Source: [Clostridium] scindens (GTDB lineage: Bacteria; Bacillota; Clostridia; Lachnospirales; Lachnospiraceae). From it: a DNA stretch of 64,000 bases. Shown here piece after piece: positions 16,831 to 26,890 of this stretch (the first letter of the stretch is position 1; each line of letters opens with the position of its first letter). The stretch lies in the NCBI RefSeq assembly GCF_019597925.1, contig NZ_CP080442.1, positions 2,088,001 through 2,152,000 on the forward strand, written 5' to 3'. The notes under the pieces are model-generated. The model was not told where the DNA came from, did no database searches, and was given only the letters and a program-made list of their open reading frames with translations. The translations under genes and the position numbers were made by a program.

Positions 16831-18480
16831 TTATTCCTCGTCCTCATCTTCCATGCCCTCGTCAGGCTCCAGGATAGCAAACGCGATGTTGGTGGCATGA
16901 TCCGCCACACGTTCCAGTCCGGAGATGGTATCTGAAAATATCATTCCCGCTTCTGGCGTGCATTTATTCTTCGTCAGCCTCTTGACATGCGCGCGCTGCA
17001 GCTTCTTCTCCCTGTCATCGATCTCGTCTTCCAGATTTAGGATCTCCTGCATATGCTCCTGGTTCCTGTTGGAGAACATATCCAGCGAGTATTCCAGAAT
17101 CTCAATGACCTTTTCCGTCATGTCCTGCAGCTGCTTTATTGCCTTGTCGCTGAACTCCACCCCATCATCAATCCGCATTTTTGCCGAATCCGCAAAGTTC
17201 TCCGCATGGTCGCCGATACGCTCGATATCATTGACCACATGGAACAGCCCGCCAATCAGTCTTGCGTCGGCAATCGGAAGCTCGATTTCATTGACCTTCA
17301 CCAGATAATCCGTAATCTTGCGGTTCATGAAGTCGATGTATTTTTCCTTGTGGTATACCGCATCGATTTCTTCCTCATTCAAGCTGCAAAGCGCATCCAT
17401 ACCCTTTTTCAGATTGCCGATGGCGATCTTTCCCATGTGCTCGATTTCCCGGATTCCATCCAGCACTGCCGTTGTCGGCGACAGGATCGAGCCCCCGCCT
17501 ATGTAGAGCAGTTCGTACTCGTCCTCCGGCGTGGCGTCTTTTCCGGGAACCACCATGTAGGTTGCCTTGACGATCCATCCCATGAACGGGAACAGTACGA
17601 CCACTTCGAACACCTTCATAAGCGTATGGGCATTGGCCACCGCCCGGGCCGTATTTCCTCCGGACAGGTGCAGGATGCCCTGGGTGATCGGATCCAGCGC
17701 TACCATCAGAATAATGAAGGCAATAGCCGATCCTACGACATTAAACAGAAAATGAATCATGGCCGCGCGTTTTGCATCCTTCTTTCCGCCAAGACTGGCA
17801 AGAAGCGCAGATACGCAGGACCCGATATTACATCCCAGGATCAGGAACGGGCAGATTGCAAATGCCAGCAGTCCCTGGGATGCCATCAGGATTACGATGC
17901 CGACGGTTGCTGAAGAACTCTGCAGGATCGCCGTAATCACGAATCCCACCAGGATCGCCGCAAATGGATTGCGCAGCGTCCGCAGCAGTTCTACAATGTG
18001 CGGAGATTCTTTGATCGATGTCATAGCATCTCCCATGATGCTCAGTCCCATAAACAGGATACCGAATCCCAGCACGACTTCTCCTGCCCTCTTGATGCTC
18101 AGTTTCTTGCAGAACATGACCATGATCACGCCCGCCATGACGAACAGTGGCGCGATATCCGACAGGTTGAATGCGATCAGCTGCCCTGTCACCGTGGTAC
18201 CGATATTGGCTCCGAGTATGACCCCGGAAGCCTGAAGCAGATTCATCAGCCCGGAATTTACAAAACTGACTACCATGACCGTAGTCGCGCTTGAAGACTG
18301 CACCACGGCTGTAAACAAGATACCTACCAGCATGCCGATAAACCGGTTCTTCGTGAAAAACTCCAGAATGCCGCGCATCTTGGCGCCGGCAGCTTTCTCC
18401 AGCCCTTCGCTCATCAGCTTCATGCCAAACAGGAATAAGCCTAGTCCCCCAAGCAACATAAAAAATGTTGTGATACTCAT
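16831..18480 (-). CDS. Na+/phosphate cotransporter with C-terminal PhoU-like domain
   Basis: 549 residues. Membrane part about 1-310 with the two inverted QSSSAT repeats of NptA-type symporters (VVQSSSATTVMVV near 63 and ILQSSSATVGIVI near 187), and a helical PhoU-like domain about 340-535 with acidic metal-binding segments. It would import phosphate with sodium, or regulate that import. It starts 12 nt after ribF with AAAGGAG and is probably the last gene of the rimP-nusA operon. Confidence 0.9.
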   Translation of the reverse strand: MSITTFFMLLGGLGLFLFGMKLMSEGLEKAAGAKMRGILEFFTKNRFIGMLVGILFTAVVQSSSATTVMVVSFVNSGLMNLLQASGVILGANIGTTVTGQLIAFNLSDIAPLFVMAGVIMVMFCKKLSIKRAGEVVLGFGILFMGLSIMGDAMTSIKESPHIVELLRTLRNPFAAILVGFVITAILQSSSATVGIVILMASQGLLAFAICPFLILGCNIGSCVSALLASLGGKKDAKRAAMIHFLFNVVGSAIAFIILMVALDPITQGILHLSGGNTARAVANAHTLMKVFEVVVLFPFMGWIVKATYMVVPGKDATPEDEYELLYIGGGSILSPTTAVLDGIREIEHMGKIAIGNLKKGMDALCSLNEEEIDAVYHKEKYIDFMNRKITDYLVKVNEIELPIADARLIGGLFHVVNDIERIGDHAENFADSAKMRIDDGVEFSDKAIKQLQDMTEKVIEILEYSLDMFSNRNQEHMQEILNLEDEIDDREKKLQRAHVKRLTKNKCTPEAGMIFSDTISGLERVADHATNIAFAILEPDEGMEDEDEE

Positions 18481-18492
18481 TCGTATTCTCCT

Positions 18493-19419
18493 TTACTTAT
18501 CCATCCCGAAGAAATGCTTTCCCGCTTCGATGTCCCTGTCAATACATGCCTTCATCTCTTCAATACTGTCAAACTTTTGTTCCGGCCTGCACATGGAAAG
18601 CAGTTCAATGGTCACTTCTTTTCCATAAGCGCTTCCTGCATAGCCAAATAAAAAACTCTCTATCAGCAGCCGATTCTCACTGGTCACCGTAGGCTTCACC
18701 CCTACATTGGCGATTCCGTGATATCTGGTCCCGTCTACAGCCACATCGCAGAGGTATACGCCGTTAGGCGGCGCGATCTTCGCTTTGGGCCAGGCCACAT
18801 TAAAAGTAGGAAATCCTAGCGTCCTTCCCAGTTTCTTTCCATGCTCCACGATTCCGGTCAGGCCGTAAGGATAGCCCAGCAGCCGAAAAGCCAGCTTCAT
18901 GTCTCCCGTCCTTAACACTTCTTTTACATAAGTACTGCTGATAATACGGTCTTCATATCGTTCTTTCTCCACTACCACCAGTTCATATCCGCACTCTTTT
19001 TCATAGGCTGCAAGCATGTGAATATCTCCTTGCTTATCATGCCCGAAGCAGAAGTCGGTTCCTACTACCACATAATCCGCGTGAAAAAGTCCTTTGATGA
19101 TATCCTTAATAAATTCTTCTGCCGGGATCTGGCTGAACTCTCTGGTAAAAGGGCATTTGATCAGATAATCCACCTGCCCCTCCAGATGCATCTGCCGCTC
19201 TTTGTCATTCATCAGGACTTGCGGATTCAGGCCCTTTTCTTCCCACAGAGGCCGCATGTCGAACGCGCATACTATACTGTTGATCTTATCCTTTTCTCCA
19301 TATTCCCGTACCTTCTTCACCAGTTTCTGGTGGCCCTTATGCAGGCCGTCAAACTTTCCAAACGTAACTGCTGATTTCCCGCTGTCATTATAGTTAGACA
19401 GTCCTCTAATATATTGCAT
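18493..19419 (-). CDS. ribF: Bifunctional riboflavin kinase / FAD synthetase
   Basis: 308 residues. FAD synthetase domain about 14-170 with the nucleotidyl-transferase motif FGKFDGLHKGHQKL (HxGH type), then flavokinase domain about 180-305 with GRTLGFPTFNVA and the substrate loop PPNGVYLC. Converts riboflavin to FMN and FAD. It usually follows truB in Firmicutes, as here (18 nt gap). Confidence 0.96.
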   Translation of the reverse strand: MQYIRGLSNYNDSGKSAVTFGKFDGLHKGHQKLVKKVREYGEKDKINSIVCAFDMRPLWEEKGLNPQVLMNDKERQMHLEGQVDYLIKCPFTREFSQIPAEEFIKDIIKGLFHADYVVVGTDFCFGHDKQGDIHMLAAYEKECGYELVVVEKERYEDRIISSTYVKEVLRTGDMKLAFRLLGYPYGLTGIVEHGKKLGRTLGFPTFNVAWPKAKIAPPNGVYLCDVAVDGTRYHGIANVGVKPTVTSENRLLIESFLFGYAGSAYGKEVTIELLSMCRPEQKFDSIEEMKACIDRDIEAGKHFFGMDK

Positions 19420-19437
19420 ACTTGTCCCTCTTAACCG

Positions 19438-20349
19438 TTAGATATATTCGTTAAAAAACATCTTTACGATGTGATATTCTTTTCTCTCTTCCTTCCAGGC
19501 GTAGATTGCGATAAACTGTCCAGCCTCGTTATACAGCCTCACGTCTTCCCCGTCTGCTATCCCTTCCCCGCCAGTCACCGCCTTCGGAGGCAGGGAATTT
19601 CCATTTCTGGCCAGGGATATCCGCGGCTCCTTTACTACAATCTTCCGATATCCGCCAAACATGGCATCTACCGGCACCAGGACTTCCCCTAGCGTTCCTT
19701 CCTGCATCCTCTTATGGATGTCCGCAAGCGTCAGACTGTCTGACAAGAGAAAACTGCTGACTTTTGTACGAACCAGTTCCTCCATACAGCCGCCGCAGCC
19801 TAGCTTTTCACCGATATCATGGCATAGTGTACGGATATAAGTCCCTTTGGAACAGGAGACTTCCATCCATACCCTGGGAAGATTCATCTTAAGCACGCGA
19901 ATCTGGTAAATGTCCACCGGACGTGCCTTTCGCTCCACCACCTTGCCTTCTCTTGCAAGTTCATATAATCTCTTCCCGCCTACTTTCAGCGCCGAATACA
20001 TCGGCGGAACCTGGCTGTATCCTCCCACGAAGCTTTGGATTGCCTCCTGGACCTCTTCTTCGCCAATGCCTGCTGTATCGGCCGTTCCAAGAACCTCGCC
20101 CCCTGCATCCTGCGTATCGGTTGATACGCCCAGCAGAAGAACGGCTTCATAGGTCTTGTCCTTATCCGTCAGCATATCGCACAATTTCGTGGCTTTTCCC
20201 AGACATACCGGCAGGACGCCGGTAGCATCCGGGTCCAGCGTGCCCGTATGCCCGATCTTCTTCTGCCCTGTGATTCCTCTGAGTTTCGCCACAACGTCAT
20301 GGGATGTATACCCTTTTTCCTTATACACATTTAACACGCCGTGTATCAT
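19438..20349 (-). CDS. truB: tRNA pseudouridine(55) synthase
   Basis: 303 residues. GHTGTLDPDATGVLPVC holds the catalytic Asp near residue 40; SKGTYIRTLCHDIGEKLG near 175 is the second conserved TruB block; a C-terminal PUA-like part follows about residue 240. Makes pseudouridine 55 in tRNA. Start supported by GGGAG 6 nt upstream; 14 nt after nrnA. Confidence 0.96.
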   Translation of the reverse strand: MIHGVLNVYKEKGYTSHDVVAKLRGITGQKKIGHTGTLDPDATGVLPVCLGKATKLCDMLTDKDKTYEAVLLLGVSTDTQDAGGEVLGTADTAGIGEEEVQEAIQSFVGGYSQVPPMYSALKVGGKRLYELAREGKVVERKARPVDIYQIRVLKMNLPRVWMEVSCSKGTYIRTLCHDIGEKLGCGGCMEELVRTKVSSFLLSDSLTLADIHKRMQEGTLGEVLVPVDAMFGGYRKIVVKEPRISLARNGNSLPPKAVTGGEGIADGEDVRLYNEAGQFIAIYAWKEERKEYHIVKMFFNEYI

Positions 20350-20363
20350 ATAGTTCTCCCATC

Positions 20364-21323
20364 CTATTTATCTAATGTAGTTTCAATCTGAAGTTCAATC
20401 TGTCTTGCCAGATTGCAAAGCACATCGTGGGGCGTTCCTGTCATCGTAAGTCCTGCCGCCTTCTTGTGGCCGCCGCCGCCAAAGTATTGTGCTACTTTGC
20501 TTACATCCACGTCATACTTGGAGCGCAGGCTGACTTTATATACATTGGTCTCCAGTTCGTACATAAATATCGCCACTTCCACGCCTTTCGTAACACGCAG
20601 CTGGCTTACCACCCCGTCCAGATCCTTGGGATCTACGCCATAGAAATCCATGGTGTTTCTTGTGATATAGGATGCAATGCATCTGCCTTCCATGAATAGA
20701 ATGCTTTCCAGCAATGCCCTGCCAAGAATCTGGTTCTGGGCATAGGTCTTCTCGTAATACGTATCCTGGATGATACGCGGCGCATCCACGCCCTTTTCCA
20801 GCAGTTTTGCCGCTGCCCGGAATGTAGAAGGGCCCGCGCAGGAATACTGAAACACTCCAGTATCATGCACGATTCCAAGATACAGGGCCTCTGCCACCCC
20901 AAGCGTAATCTTCTCTTCATCCAGCAGATTATAGATCAATTCCGATGTGGAACTGGCATCCGGCACGATATAATTAAAGTCGGCAAATTCCGTATTGCTG
21001 ATATGATGGTCGATACAGCAGGTGCGTACTGCCTGCTCAAGCAGCAAAGCCGAGAATCCAAGCCGTTCCTTGTCGCCGCAGTCCAGGCAGATGAACAAGT
21101 CATATTTTGTATTTTCCGGCAGTTCATGCTTAATGTCTTTTGTGGCCTCTATGCACCGGTAGGCCTGCGGTATCTCCTCCAGATAGACGTCTATGCGCCT
21201 GTCTTTATAATTCTCCTTAAGGTACTGATAAAGCCCCATGCAGGAGCCTACGCAGTCCCCATCCGGACGCACGTGGCCGCCAATCGCAATGCGAGAGGCC
21301 TCGCCAAGAATATTATTCAGCAT
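20364..21323 (-). CDS. nrnA: DHH-family bifunctional oligoribonuclease / pAp phosphatase
   Basis: 319 residues from the ATG at 21323, 8 nt after AGAGGG inside rbfA; two earlier in-frame starts (21332, 21329) sit on top of that site. Motifs: GHVRPDGDCVGS, DCGDKERLG, CIDHHISN (DHH), GIVHDTGVF, and the DHHA1 glycine motif GGGGHKKAAG near the C terminus. Degrades nano-RNA and 3'-phosphoadenosine phosphate. Overlaps rbfA by 11 nt. Confidence 0.93.
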   Translation of the reverse strand: MLNNILGEASRIAIGGHVRPDGDCVGSCMGLYQYLKENYKDRRIDVYLEEIPQAYRCIEATKDIKHELPENTKYDLFICLDCGDKERLGFSALLLEQAVRTCCIDHHISNTEFADFNYIVPDASSTSELIYNLLDEEKITLGVAEALYLGIVHDTGVFQYSCAGPSTFRAAAKLLEKGVDAPRIIQDTYYEKTYAQNQILGRALLESILFMEGRCIASYITRNTMDFYGVDPKDLDGVVSQLRVTKGVEVAIFMYELETNVYKVSLRSKYDVDVSKVAQYFGGGGHKKAAGLTMTGTPHDVLCNLARQIELQIETTLDK

Positions 21324-21696
21324 CTGCATCACCCTCTGATTTTAATCCCTTTGTCACTTCGTCGATCTTCTTGGACATATTTACTCCATATTCAATCGAC
21401 TGATCCAGCACGAACCGAATCTCCGGCGTATTGCGCAGATTCAGCGTGCGTGCCAGTTCCCGTCGGATATATCCCTCCGCGCTCTGCAGCCCTTTGATGG
21501 TCTCTTCCTGCTCATGCGCATCGCCCAGCACGCTGATATAAGCCTTGCAGGTCTTCAAATCCGGAGCCACTTCTGCTGCGACCACGGAAGTCCAGGGCGC
21601 TACGCGCGGATCTTTGATTCCGCCTCTTATGATATTGCTCAGTTCCCGCTGCACTTCTGTGCTGACTCTTGTATTCTTTATGCTTCTTTTTCTCAT
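21313..21696 (-). CDS. rbfA: 30S ribosome-binding factor A
   Basis: 127 residues. Single KH-like RbfA domain: N-terminal basic segment RINTxV-type region RKRSIKNTRVSTEVQRELSN is represented here by its conserved RVSTEVQREL and ISNII-like helix, then DPRVAPWTSVVAAEVAPDL and EIRFVLDQSIEYG. Cold-adaptation factor for 16S 5'-end maturation. AGAGGGAG precedes the ATG; 42 nt after infB. Confidence 0.94.
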   Translation of the reverse strand: MRKRSIKNTRVSTEVQRELSNIIRGGIKDPRVAPWTSVVAAEVAPDLKTCKAYISVLGDAHEQEETIKGLQSAEGYIRRELARTLNLRNTPEIRFVLDQSIEYGVNMSKKIDEVTKGLKSEGDADAE

Positions 21697-21738
21697 TTTA
21701 CTCCCTCTTTTCCGCAGGGAGACGGCCAGACCCCCATA

Positions 21739-24468
21739 TTATCTGGGAATCTCGACCATCTTGAATGCTTCGACGATGTCGCCTTCCTTTACATCATTAA
21801 AGTTGGCAAATACAAATCCGCATTCATATCCTGCTCTAACCTCTTTTACATCATCTTTAAAGCGCTTCAGAGATGCCAGAGGACCTTCGAATATGACGAT
21901 TCCATCCCTTGTAATGCGGACAGAGCAGTCTCTTTCAAACGTGCCATCCTGGACATAGGACCCGGCTATGGTTCCCACTCCGGAAGCCTTGAAGATCTGG
22001 CGGACTTCCGCGTGGCCCAGAACCTTTTCTTCAAAGACTGGATCCAGCATTCCCTTCATCGCTGCTTCTACATCTTCAATCGCGTTATAGATTACGCGGT
22101 ACAGGCGAAGGTCTACGCCCTCGCGGTCCGCAGTCTCCTTTGCCGTAGCATCCGGGCGGACATTGAATCCGATAATGATGGCGTTGGATGCGGAAGCCAG
22201 GCTTACGTCCGACTCATTGATCGCGCCTACGCCGCCATGGATGATCTTGACTACGACTTCATCGTTGGACAGTTTCAGAAGGCTCTGCTTGATCGCCTCT
22301 ACGGAGCCTTGAACATCTGCTTTTACAACGATGCCAAGTTCTTTTAAATTGCCCTCCTGGATCTGGGTAAACAGATCATCCAGGGACAATTTGGATTTGG
22401 TATCTTCCAGCAGTTTTACCTTGCTCTGAGAGATAAATGTCTCCGCAAAGCTTCTTGCTTCTTTATCATTTGCACATCCCACGAATACCTCTCCTGCATT
22501 TGGGACGTCATTAAGGCCAAGGATTTCCACTGGCATGGATGGTCCGGCTTCCTTCACGCGCCTTCCCTTGTCATCCATCATGGCCCTTACCTTGCCGTGG
22601 GCGGAGCCTGCCGCGATGGAATCGCCGACTCTTAAGGTTCCTTTTTGTACCAGAACTGTGGCTACAGAGCCTCTTCCTTTATCCAGTTCGGCTTCCAGGA
22701 CAAGTCCCCTTGCGCGGCGGTTCGGATTGGCTTTCAATTCCATAACCTCGGCAGTAAGGACGATCATTTCCATCAGATCCTCCAGGCCTTCTCCTGTCTT
22801 GGCAGATACCGGAACAAAGATGGTGCTGCCGCCCCAGTCCTCTGGAATCAGCTCGTACTCGGTCAATTCCTGTTTTACGCGGTCGATGTTCGCGCTTGGC
22901 TTATCAATCTTATTAACGGCAACCACGATCTCTACGCCAGCAGCCTTTGCATGGTTGATGGCCTCTACCGTCTGCGGCATTACGCCATCGTCCGCGGCAA
23001 CTACAAGAATCGCGATATCCGTGGAGCTTGCGCCACGCATACGCATAGCCGTGAACGCCTCATGTCCCGGCGTATCCAAAAACGTGATCTTTTCTCCGTT
23101 TACTTCTACTACATATGCTCCAATGTGCTGCGTAATTCCGCCGGCTTCCCTGTCGATTACATTGGTATGGCGGATCGCATCCAGAAGGGAGGTCTTGCCG
23201 TGGTCAACGTGGCCCATGACGCAGACTACCGGAGGACGCTTCTTCATCTTCTTCTCATCCTCTTCTTCTTCCTTCAGAAGTTCTTCAATTACGTCTATAA
23301 CCTCTTCTTTTTCGCAGAGGACATCGAACTCCAGCGCGATCTCTTCCGCGGTCTCATAATCAATCTCCTGATTCACCGTAACGATTTTGCCCTGTAAGAA
23401 CAATTTCTTTACAATCACGGAAGGAACGATCTTCATCTTATCTGCCAACTCCTGAATCGTAAGTACTTCCGGAATAATGATCGACTTAATCTGCTCTTCC
23501 ACTTTCTGCTCTCTTTGCTGCGGCTTCTGAAGCGGCTGCTTTGGCTCGTTCTTTTTCTTGCCCTTTCCAAGCCCGTCTTCTTCCCCGCGGCGGTACTCCT
23601 TCTTCTTATGATCATCTTTGCCCTTTACCTTGCTGCGCTGCGGCTTCTGTGCCGGAGTCTCAGGCGCTGGAATGGCATCATTGCTTCTCCTGTCGTTATT
23701 GCGCCTGTCCGGCCTTTCGCCTGGCTTGCGGCTCTGGTTTCTGTCGCCTTGCGGACGATCCTGGCGATTTCCCTGTGGACGGCCTCCCTGCTGCGGGCGG
23801 CTTCCCTGCGGGCGATCCTGGCGATTCCCCTGTGGGCGGCCTCCCTGCTGCGGGCGGCTTCCCTGCGGGCGATCCTGGCGATTTCCGGAAGTTCCTCTGG
23901 AATCCTGACGGCGGTCATCGCTTCTTTCCTGGCGTCTTGGCGCCTGGCTTCTGTCTGTTGCCGGCCTATCTGCCTGCCTCTCCTGTGTCTGGACTCTTTC
24001 CTGGCTTGCGGCAGCCGGACGTCTTGCCTGCTCGAAGGACTTATCTGCCGTTCTCTCTTGCGGCCTTGCCTGCTGGGTAGGCTCCTGGGCTGGCGCTGCC
24101 GGACGGGCCTGCTGTTTTGCAGGGCGTCCATTATTGACCTGCATTGGCCTTCCCTGCTGCGGTGTCTGACGGTTGGGCTGCGGGCGTCCCTGTCCTTGCG
24201 GCCTTCTGCCCTGCTTTGCGCCATTCTGGGTATTCTGGGGCCGGAACACGTGAACAATGTTCTTCTTTTTCGGCGCCTCGGCCTCCGGCTTCGCTGCTGC
24301 ATCCTTATTGCCTTTTGTCAAGGCCTTTCTTGCCATATCGGCATCTGCATCCTCCAGGGAACTCATGTGGTTCTTTACTTCTATATTCTTTCCACCAAGG
24401 AATTCGATGACTTCCTTGCTTGGAACGTCCAACTCCTTTGCTAATTCATATACTTTGATTTTTGACAT
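21739..24468 (-). CDS. infB: Translation initiation factor IF-2
   Basis: 909 residues. N-terminal IF2_N helix-turn domain (1-50), a long Gln/Arg/Pro/Gly-rich linker (about 80-310), a second IF2_N domain near 340-390, then the GTPase core with [31 protein letters not shown] and NKID, and C-terminal domains. Brings fMet-tRNA to the 30S subunit. The linker contains a 57-bp tandem repeat. GAGGAGGT precedes the ATG. Confidence 0.97.
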   Translation of the reverse strand: MSKIKVYELAKELDVPSKEVIEFLGGKNIEVKNHMSSLEDADADMARKALTKGNKDAAAKPEAEAPKKKNIVHVFRPQNTQNGAKQGRRPQGQGRPQPNRQTPQQGRPMQVNNGRPAKQQARPAAPAQEPTQQARPQERTADKSFEQARRPAAASQERVQTQERQADRPATDRSQAPRRQERSDDRRQDSRGTSGNRQDRPQGSRPQQGGRPQGNRQDRPQGSRPQQGGRPQGNRQDRPQGDRNQSRKPGERPDRRNNDRRSNDAIPAPETPAQKPQRSKVKGKDDHKKKEYRRGEEDGLGKGKKKNEPKQPLQKPQQREQKVEEQIKSIIIPEVLTIQELADKMKIVPSVIVKKLFLQGKIVTVNQEIDYETAEEIALEFDVLCEKEEVIDVIEELLKEEEEDEKKMKKRPPVVCVMGHVDHGKTSLLDAIRHTNVIDREAGGITQHIGAYVVEVNGEKITFLDTPGHEAFTAMRMRGASSTDIAILVVAADDGVMPQTVEAINHAKAAGVEIVVAVNKIDKPSANIDRVKQELTEYELIPEDWGGSTIFVPVSAKTGEGLEDLMEMIVLTAEVMELKANPNRRARGLVLEAELDKGRGSVATVLVQKGTLRVGDSIAAGSAHGKVRAMMDDKGRRVKEAGPSMPVEILGLNDVPNAGEVFVGCANDKEARSFAETFISQSKVKLLEDTKSKLSLDDLFTQIQEGNLKELGIVVKADVQGSVEAIKQSLLKLSNDEVVVKIIHGGVGAINESDVSLASASNAIIIGFNVRPDATAKETADREGVDLRLYRVIYNAIEDVEAAMKGMLDPVFEEKVLGHAEVRQIFKASGVGTIAGSYVQDGTFERDCSVRITRDGIVIFEGPLASLKRFKDDVKEVRAGYECGFVFANFNDVKEGDIVEAFKMVEIPR
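23757..23886 (-). repeat. 57-bp tandem repeat inside infB
   Basis: About 2.3 nearly identical copies of a 57-bp unit (23781-23837 and 23838-23894 region, with a partial copy before), coding for a 19-residue unit rich in RPQG and RPQQG. In frame, so only linker length changes. Confidence 0.8.
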
Positions 24469-24482
24469 ACTAACTACCTCCT

Positions 24483-24806
24483 CTATGCAATTGTGTTCTC
24501 TTCTGTATCCATATGCTTCCTGATTCTTTTTGCAAATCCCTCATCCAATATCGCAAGGGACGCCCGGAACTGTTTTCCCATTGCATGCCCCAAGGTATCT
24601 TTATCTTTATAAAAATAGATTGGCACGTGATAAAAGTCACACATGTTTTTGAATTTCTTCTTCGTGTTATCAGACGCATCATCGGCAACGATCACCAGGG
24701 CTGCCCTGCCGGATTTTACTTCCTTTTCCGTACTGAACTCCCCGCTTACCGTCCTTCCGGCCTTTGTGGCCAGGCCAATGAGCGACAGTATCTTATTCTG
24801 ATTCAA
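24483..24806 (-). CDS. ylxQ: L7Ae-family RNA-binding protein YlxQ
   Basis: 107 residues from a TTG start at 24806 ([18 protein letters not shown]), 10 nt after GGAG and overlapping ylxR by 14 nt. The longer open frame upstream is ylxR read in another frame. L7Ae/L30e fold with [15 protein letters not shown] and [13 protein letters not shown]. Homologues bind kink-turn RNAs; the exact cellular role is not settled. Standard position between ylxR and infB. Confidence 0.9.
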   Translation of the reverse strand: MNQNKILSLIGLATKAGRTVSGEFSTEKEVKSGRAALVIVADDASDNTKKKFKNMCDFYHVPIYFYKDKDTLGHAMGKQFRASLAILDEGFAKRIRKHMDTEENTIA

Positions 24807-25071
24807 GTATATCCATCTCCTTTTCCAGCGCATCATACACTTCTTCCGGAATGGACTGCTTGAATGAACGTTCCAGGCCTTTGCTCTTCCTGGCTTTTTC
24901 CAGGCATTCTTTGGCCGGACAGATGTATGCTCCACGCCCGTTCTTCCTGCCGGTGGAATCCAGAAGAAATTCTCCCTCGGCAGTCCTGATGACACGAATC
25001 ATCTCTTTCTTACTCTTCATTTCCTGACAGCCCACGCACTTGCGCATGGGCACCTTTTTATTTCCGCTCAA
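24793..25071 (-). CDS. ylxR: YlxR-family (DUF448) nucleic-acid-binding protein
   Basis: 92 residues from a TTG start at 25071, giving SGNKKVPMRKCVGCQ, the usual N terminus of the family; an internal ATG at 25047 would cut this off. RKCVGC and GRKNGRGAYIC with a third Cys (CPAKECL) are the family hallmarks. Small basic protein encoded between nusA and infB; homologues bind RNA or RNase P. Confidence 0.92.
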   Translation of the reverse strand: MSGNKKVPMRKCVGCQEMKSKKEMIRVIRTAEGEFLLDSTGRKNGRGAYICPAKECLEKARKSKGLERSFKQSIPEEVYDALEKEMDILESE

Positions 25072-25079
25072 ACAATCAC

Positions 25080-26276
25080 CTATTCCTCTGTATCATCTAC
25101 TTCTTCAAATTCTATCTCATCTTCCGGATACGCGTCTTCCTCATATCCTTCCTCGTAATCTTCCTCATAAGGCTCTTCGTACATCTCTTCTTCATAGACG
25201 CCTTCGCTTAATTCCATATAGTTTTCCGGAAGCTCGCCTGACTCGATGGCCTGCGTCTCGCTCTTGATGTCGATCTTATATCCCGTAAGCCTTGCAGCAA
25301 GCCTCGCGTTCTGCCCTTCCTTGCCGATCGCCAGCGACAGCTGGTAATCCGGTACGATGACGCTGGCCGCCTTCTCATCCGGATCGGCCATGACGGAAAT
25401 AACCTTTGCCGGGCTTAACGCATTCTCGATCAAGATAGCCGGATTGTCGCTCCAGTTGATAATGTCGATCTTCTCGCCCCGCAGTTCATTGACGATGGCA
25501 TTGACCCTGGCCCCGTTCATGCCGACGCATGCGCCCACCGGATCTACGTCCGGATCGTTGGACCATACGGCAATCTTCGTCCTGCTTCCTGCCTCTCGCG
25601 CAATACTCTTGATCTCCACGATTCCTTCCTTAACCTCGGTCACCTCGGATTCAAACAGACGCTTTACCAATTCCGGATGCGTGCGTGAAACCAGAATCTT
25701 TGGCCCCTTGGTCGTGTTCTTTACTTCCACTACGTATAATTTGATACGTTCGGTAGGCTTGAATACCTCGCCCTTCACCTGCTCGTTTTCTGTCAGCATC
25801 GCGTCCGCCTTGCCAAGATTGATGCTGATATTCTTGCCAACATAACGCTGAACAATACCTGTGACGATATCTTTCTCCTTCTCGAAATACTGGTCATACA
25901 CGACTTTTCTCTCTTCCTCGCGGATCTTCTGCAGAATCAGGTTCTTGGCATTCTGCGTGGCAATACGGCCAAATGACTTGGACTCGATGGGGATCTGCAC
26001 AATATCTCCCAGTTCATACTGGCTGTCGATTTCTTTTGCATCCTCCAGGCTGATCTGCTCCAGCTTATCCTCCACTTCTTCCACTACCGTCTTCTCAGCA
26101 AAGAGCTGATAGTCGCAGGTGGTTCTGTCCATGATTAATTTGATATTATCAGCCTTGCCAAAATGATTCTTGCAGGCATTCAGCAGAGAATTCTCGATGG
26201 CATCCAGCAAAGTCTCTTTGCTGATATCCTTTTCCTCTTCCAAAATATTCAACGCTTCTAATAATTCTGTGTTCAT
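25080..26276 (-). CDS. nusA: Transcription termination/antitermination factor NusA
   Basis: 398 residues. N-terminal RNA polymerase-binding domain (1-125), S1 domain (about 135-200), KH1 (about 230-290, [18 protein letters not shown]) and KH2 (about 300-345, [16 protein letters not shown]). The last 40 residues are almost all Glu, Asp and Tyr, a short acidic tail in place of the repeats of enterobacterial NusA. Modulates pausing, termination and often its own operon. GGAGGAGA precedes the ATG. Confidence 0.97.
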   Translation of the reverse strand: MNTELLEALNILEEEKDISKETLLDAIENSLLNACKNHFGKADNIKLIMDRTTCDYQLFAEKTVVEEVEDKLEQISLEDAKEIDSQYELGDIVQIPIESKSFGRIATQNAKNLILQKIREEERKVVYDQYFEKEKDIVTGIVQRYVGKNISINLGKADAMLTENEQVKGEVFKPTERIKLYVVEVKNTTKGPKILVSRTHPELVKRLFESEVTEVKEGIVEIKSIAREAGSRTKIAVWSNDPDVDPVGACVGMNGARVNAIVNELRGEKIDIINWSDNPAILIENALSPAKVISVMADPDEKAASVIVPDYQLSLAIGKEGQNARLAARLTGYKIDIKSETQAIESGELPENYMELSEGVYEEEMYEEPYEEDYEEGYEEDAYPEDEIEFEEVDDTEE

Positions 26277-26294
26277 TACTATTCTCCTCCTAAT

Positions 26295-26762
26295 TTAAAA
26301 ATCAAACGCCAGACGAATAAGCGCGATATCGCTTTTTTCAAATGTTTTCAGTGTCCCATCCTCCATCTCGATGGTAACAGTCGCATCATCGTAATCCTTA
26401 AGCAGTCCGGTAAATTCCTTCTGCTTCTCTATCATGCGGTATGTCCTCACATCCACTTCTTCTCCCAGGCTTCTCTTGAAATCCTTTTCTTTCTTTAGGG
26501 GCCTTCCAAGGCCTGGGGAACTGACCTCCAGAATGTAGGCCTCCTCAATGTAGTCTTTCTCGTCCAGGATGTCTGACAGCCTGCGGCTTACCACCTCGCA
26601 GTCATCTACGTTGATCCCGCCCGGCTTATCAATGTAGGCCCGAAGATACCAGGTACCGCCTTCTTTTACATACTCTACATCCACCAGCTCGAATCCGTGC
26701 TCCTCTACAATTGGCATCAGAATCGCTTCTGTCTTCTGTTCGTAAATTTCTCTTTTTGACAA
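26295..26762 (-). CDS. rimP: Ribosome maturation factor RimP
   Basis: 155 residues from a TTG start 8 nt after AAGGAGG. N-terminal domain with EHGFELVDVEYVKEGGTWYLRAYIDKPGGI and ISDILDEKD-like SRRLSDILDEKDYI; C-terminal SH3-like domain from SSPGLGRPLKK. Needed for 30S maturation. First gene of the nusA-infB operon, with its own promoter and a leader hairpin. Confidence 0.95.
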   Translation of the reverse strand: MSKREIYEQKTEAILMPIVEEHGFELVDVEYVKEGGTWYLRAYIDKPGGINVDDCEVVSRRLSDILDEKDYIEEAYILEVSSPGLGRPLKKEKDFKRSLGEEVDVRTYRMIEKQKEFTGLLKDYDDATVTIEMEDGTLKTFEKSDIALIRLAFDF

Positions 26763-26785
26763 ATAAATTTCCTCCTTATCAACAA

Positions 26786-26814
26786 AGAAGAGTGAACTTT
26801 GCGTTCACTCTTCT
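26786..26814 (-). promoter_or_regulatory. Leader hairpin of the rimP-nusA-infB operon
   Basis: Perfect 12-bp stem AGAAGAGTGAAC / GTTCACTCTTCT around five bases, between the predicted start point (about 26835) and the rimP ribosome site. Only a short T-rich segment follows (TTTGTT), so it is a weak terminator or an attenuator. Confidence 0.6.
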
Positions 26815-26841
26815 GCCGATTTCTTTATGTAACCGTTGTTC

Positions 26842-26870
26842 AGTATAACACCATATCCTGGCAAAAGCAA
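26842..26870 (-). promoter_or_regulatory. Promoter of the rimP-nusA-infB operon
   Basis: TTGCTT and TATACT separated by 17 nt on the minus strand, in the 128-nt gap between nudC and rimP. Confidence 0.7.
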
Positions 26871-26890
26871 GGGATTTTCATATATTTCTC

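Noticed and set aside
18481..20363. FMN riboswitch near ribF
   Set aside because: ribF lies within the rimP-nusA operon with gaps of 12 to 18 nt, leaving no room for an RFN element.
23515..24444. 309-codon plus-strand ORF opposite infB
   Set aside because: Antisense to the repetitive Gln/Arg/Gly linker of IF-2; the Leu/Arg/Ala-rich translation is a composition artefact and lacks a ribosome site.
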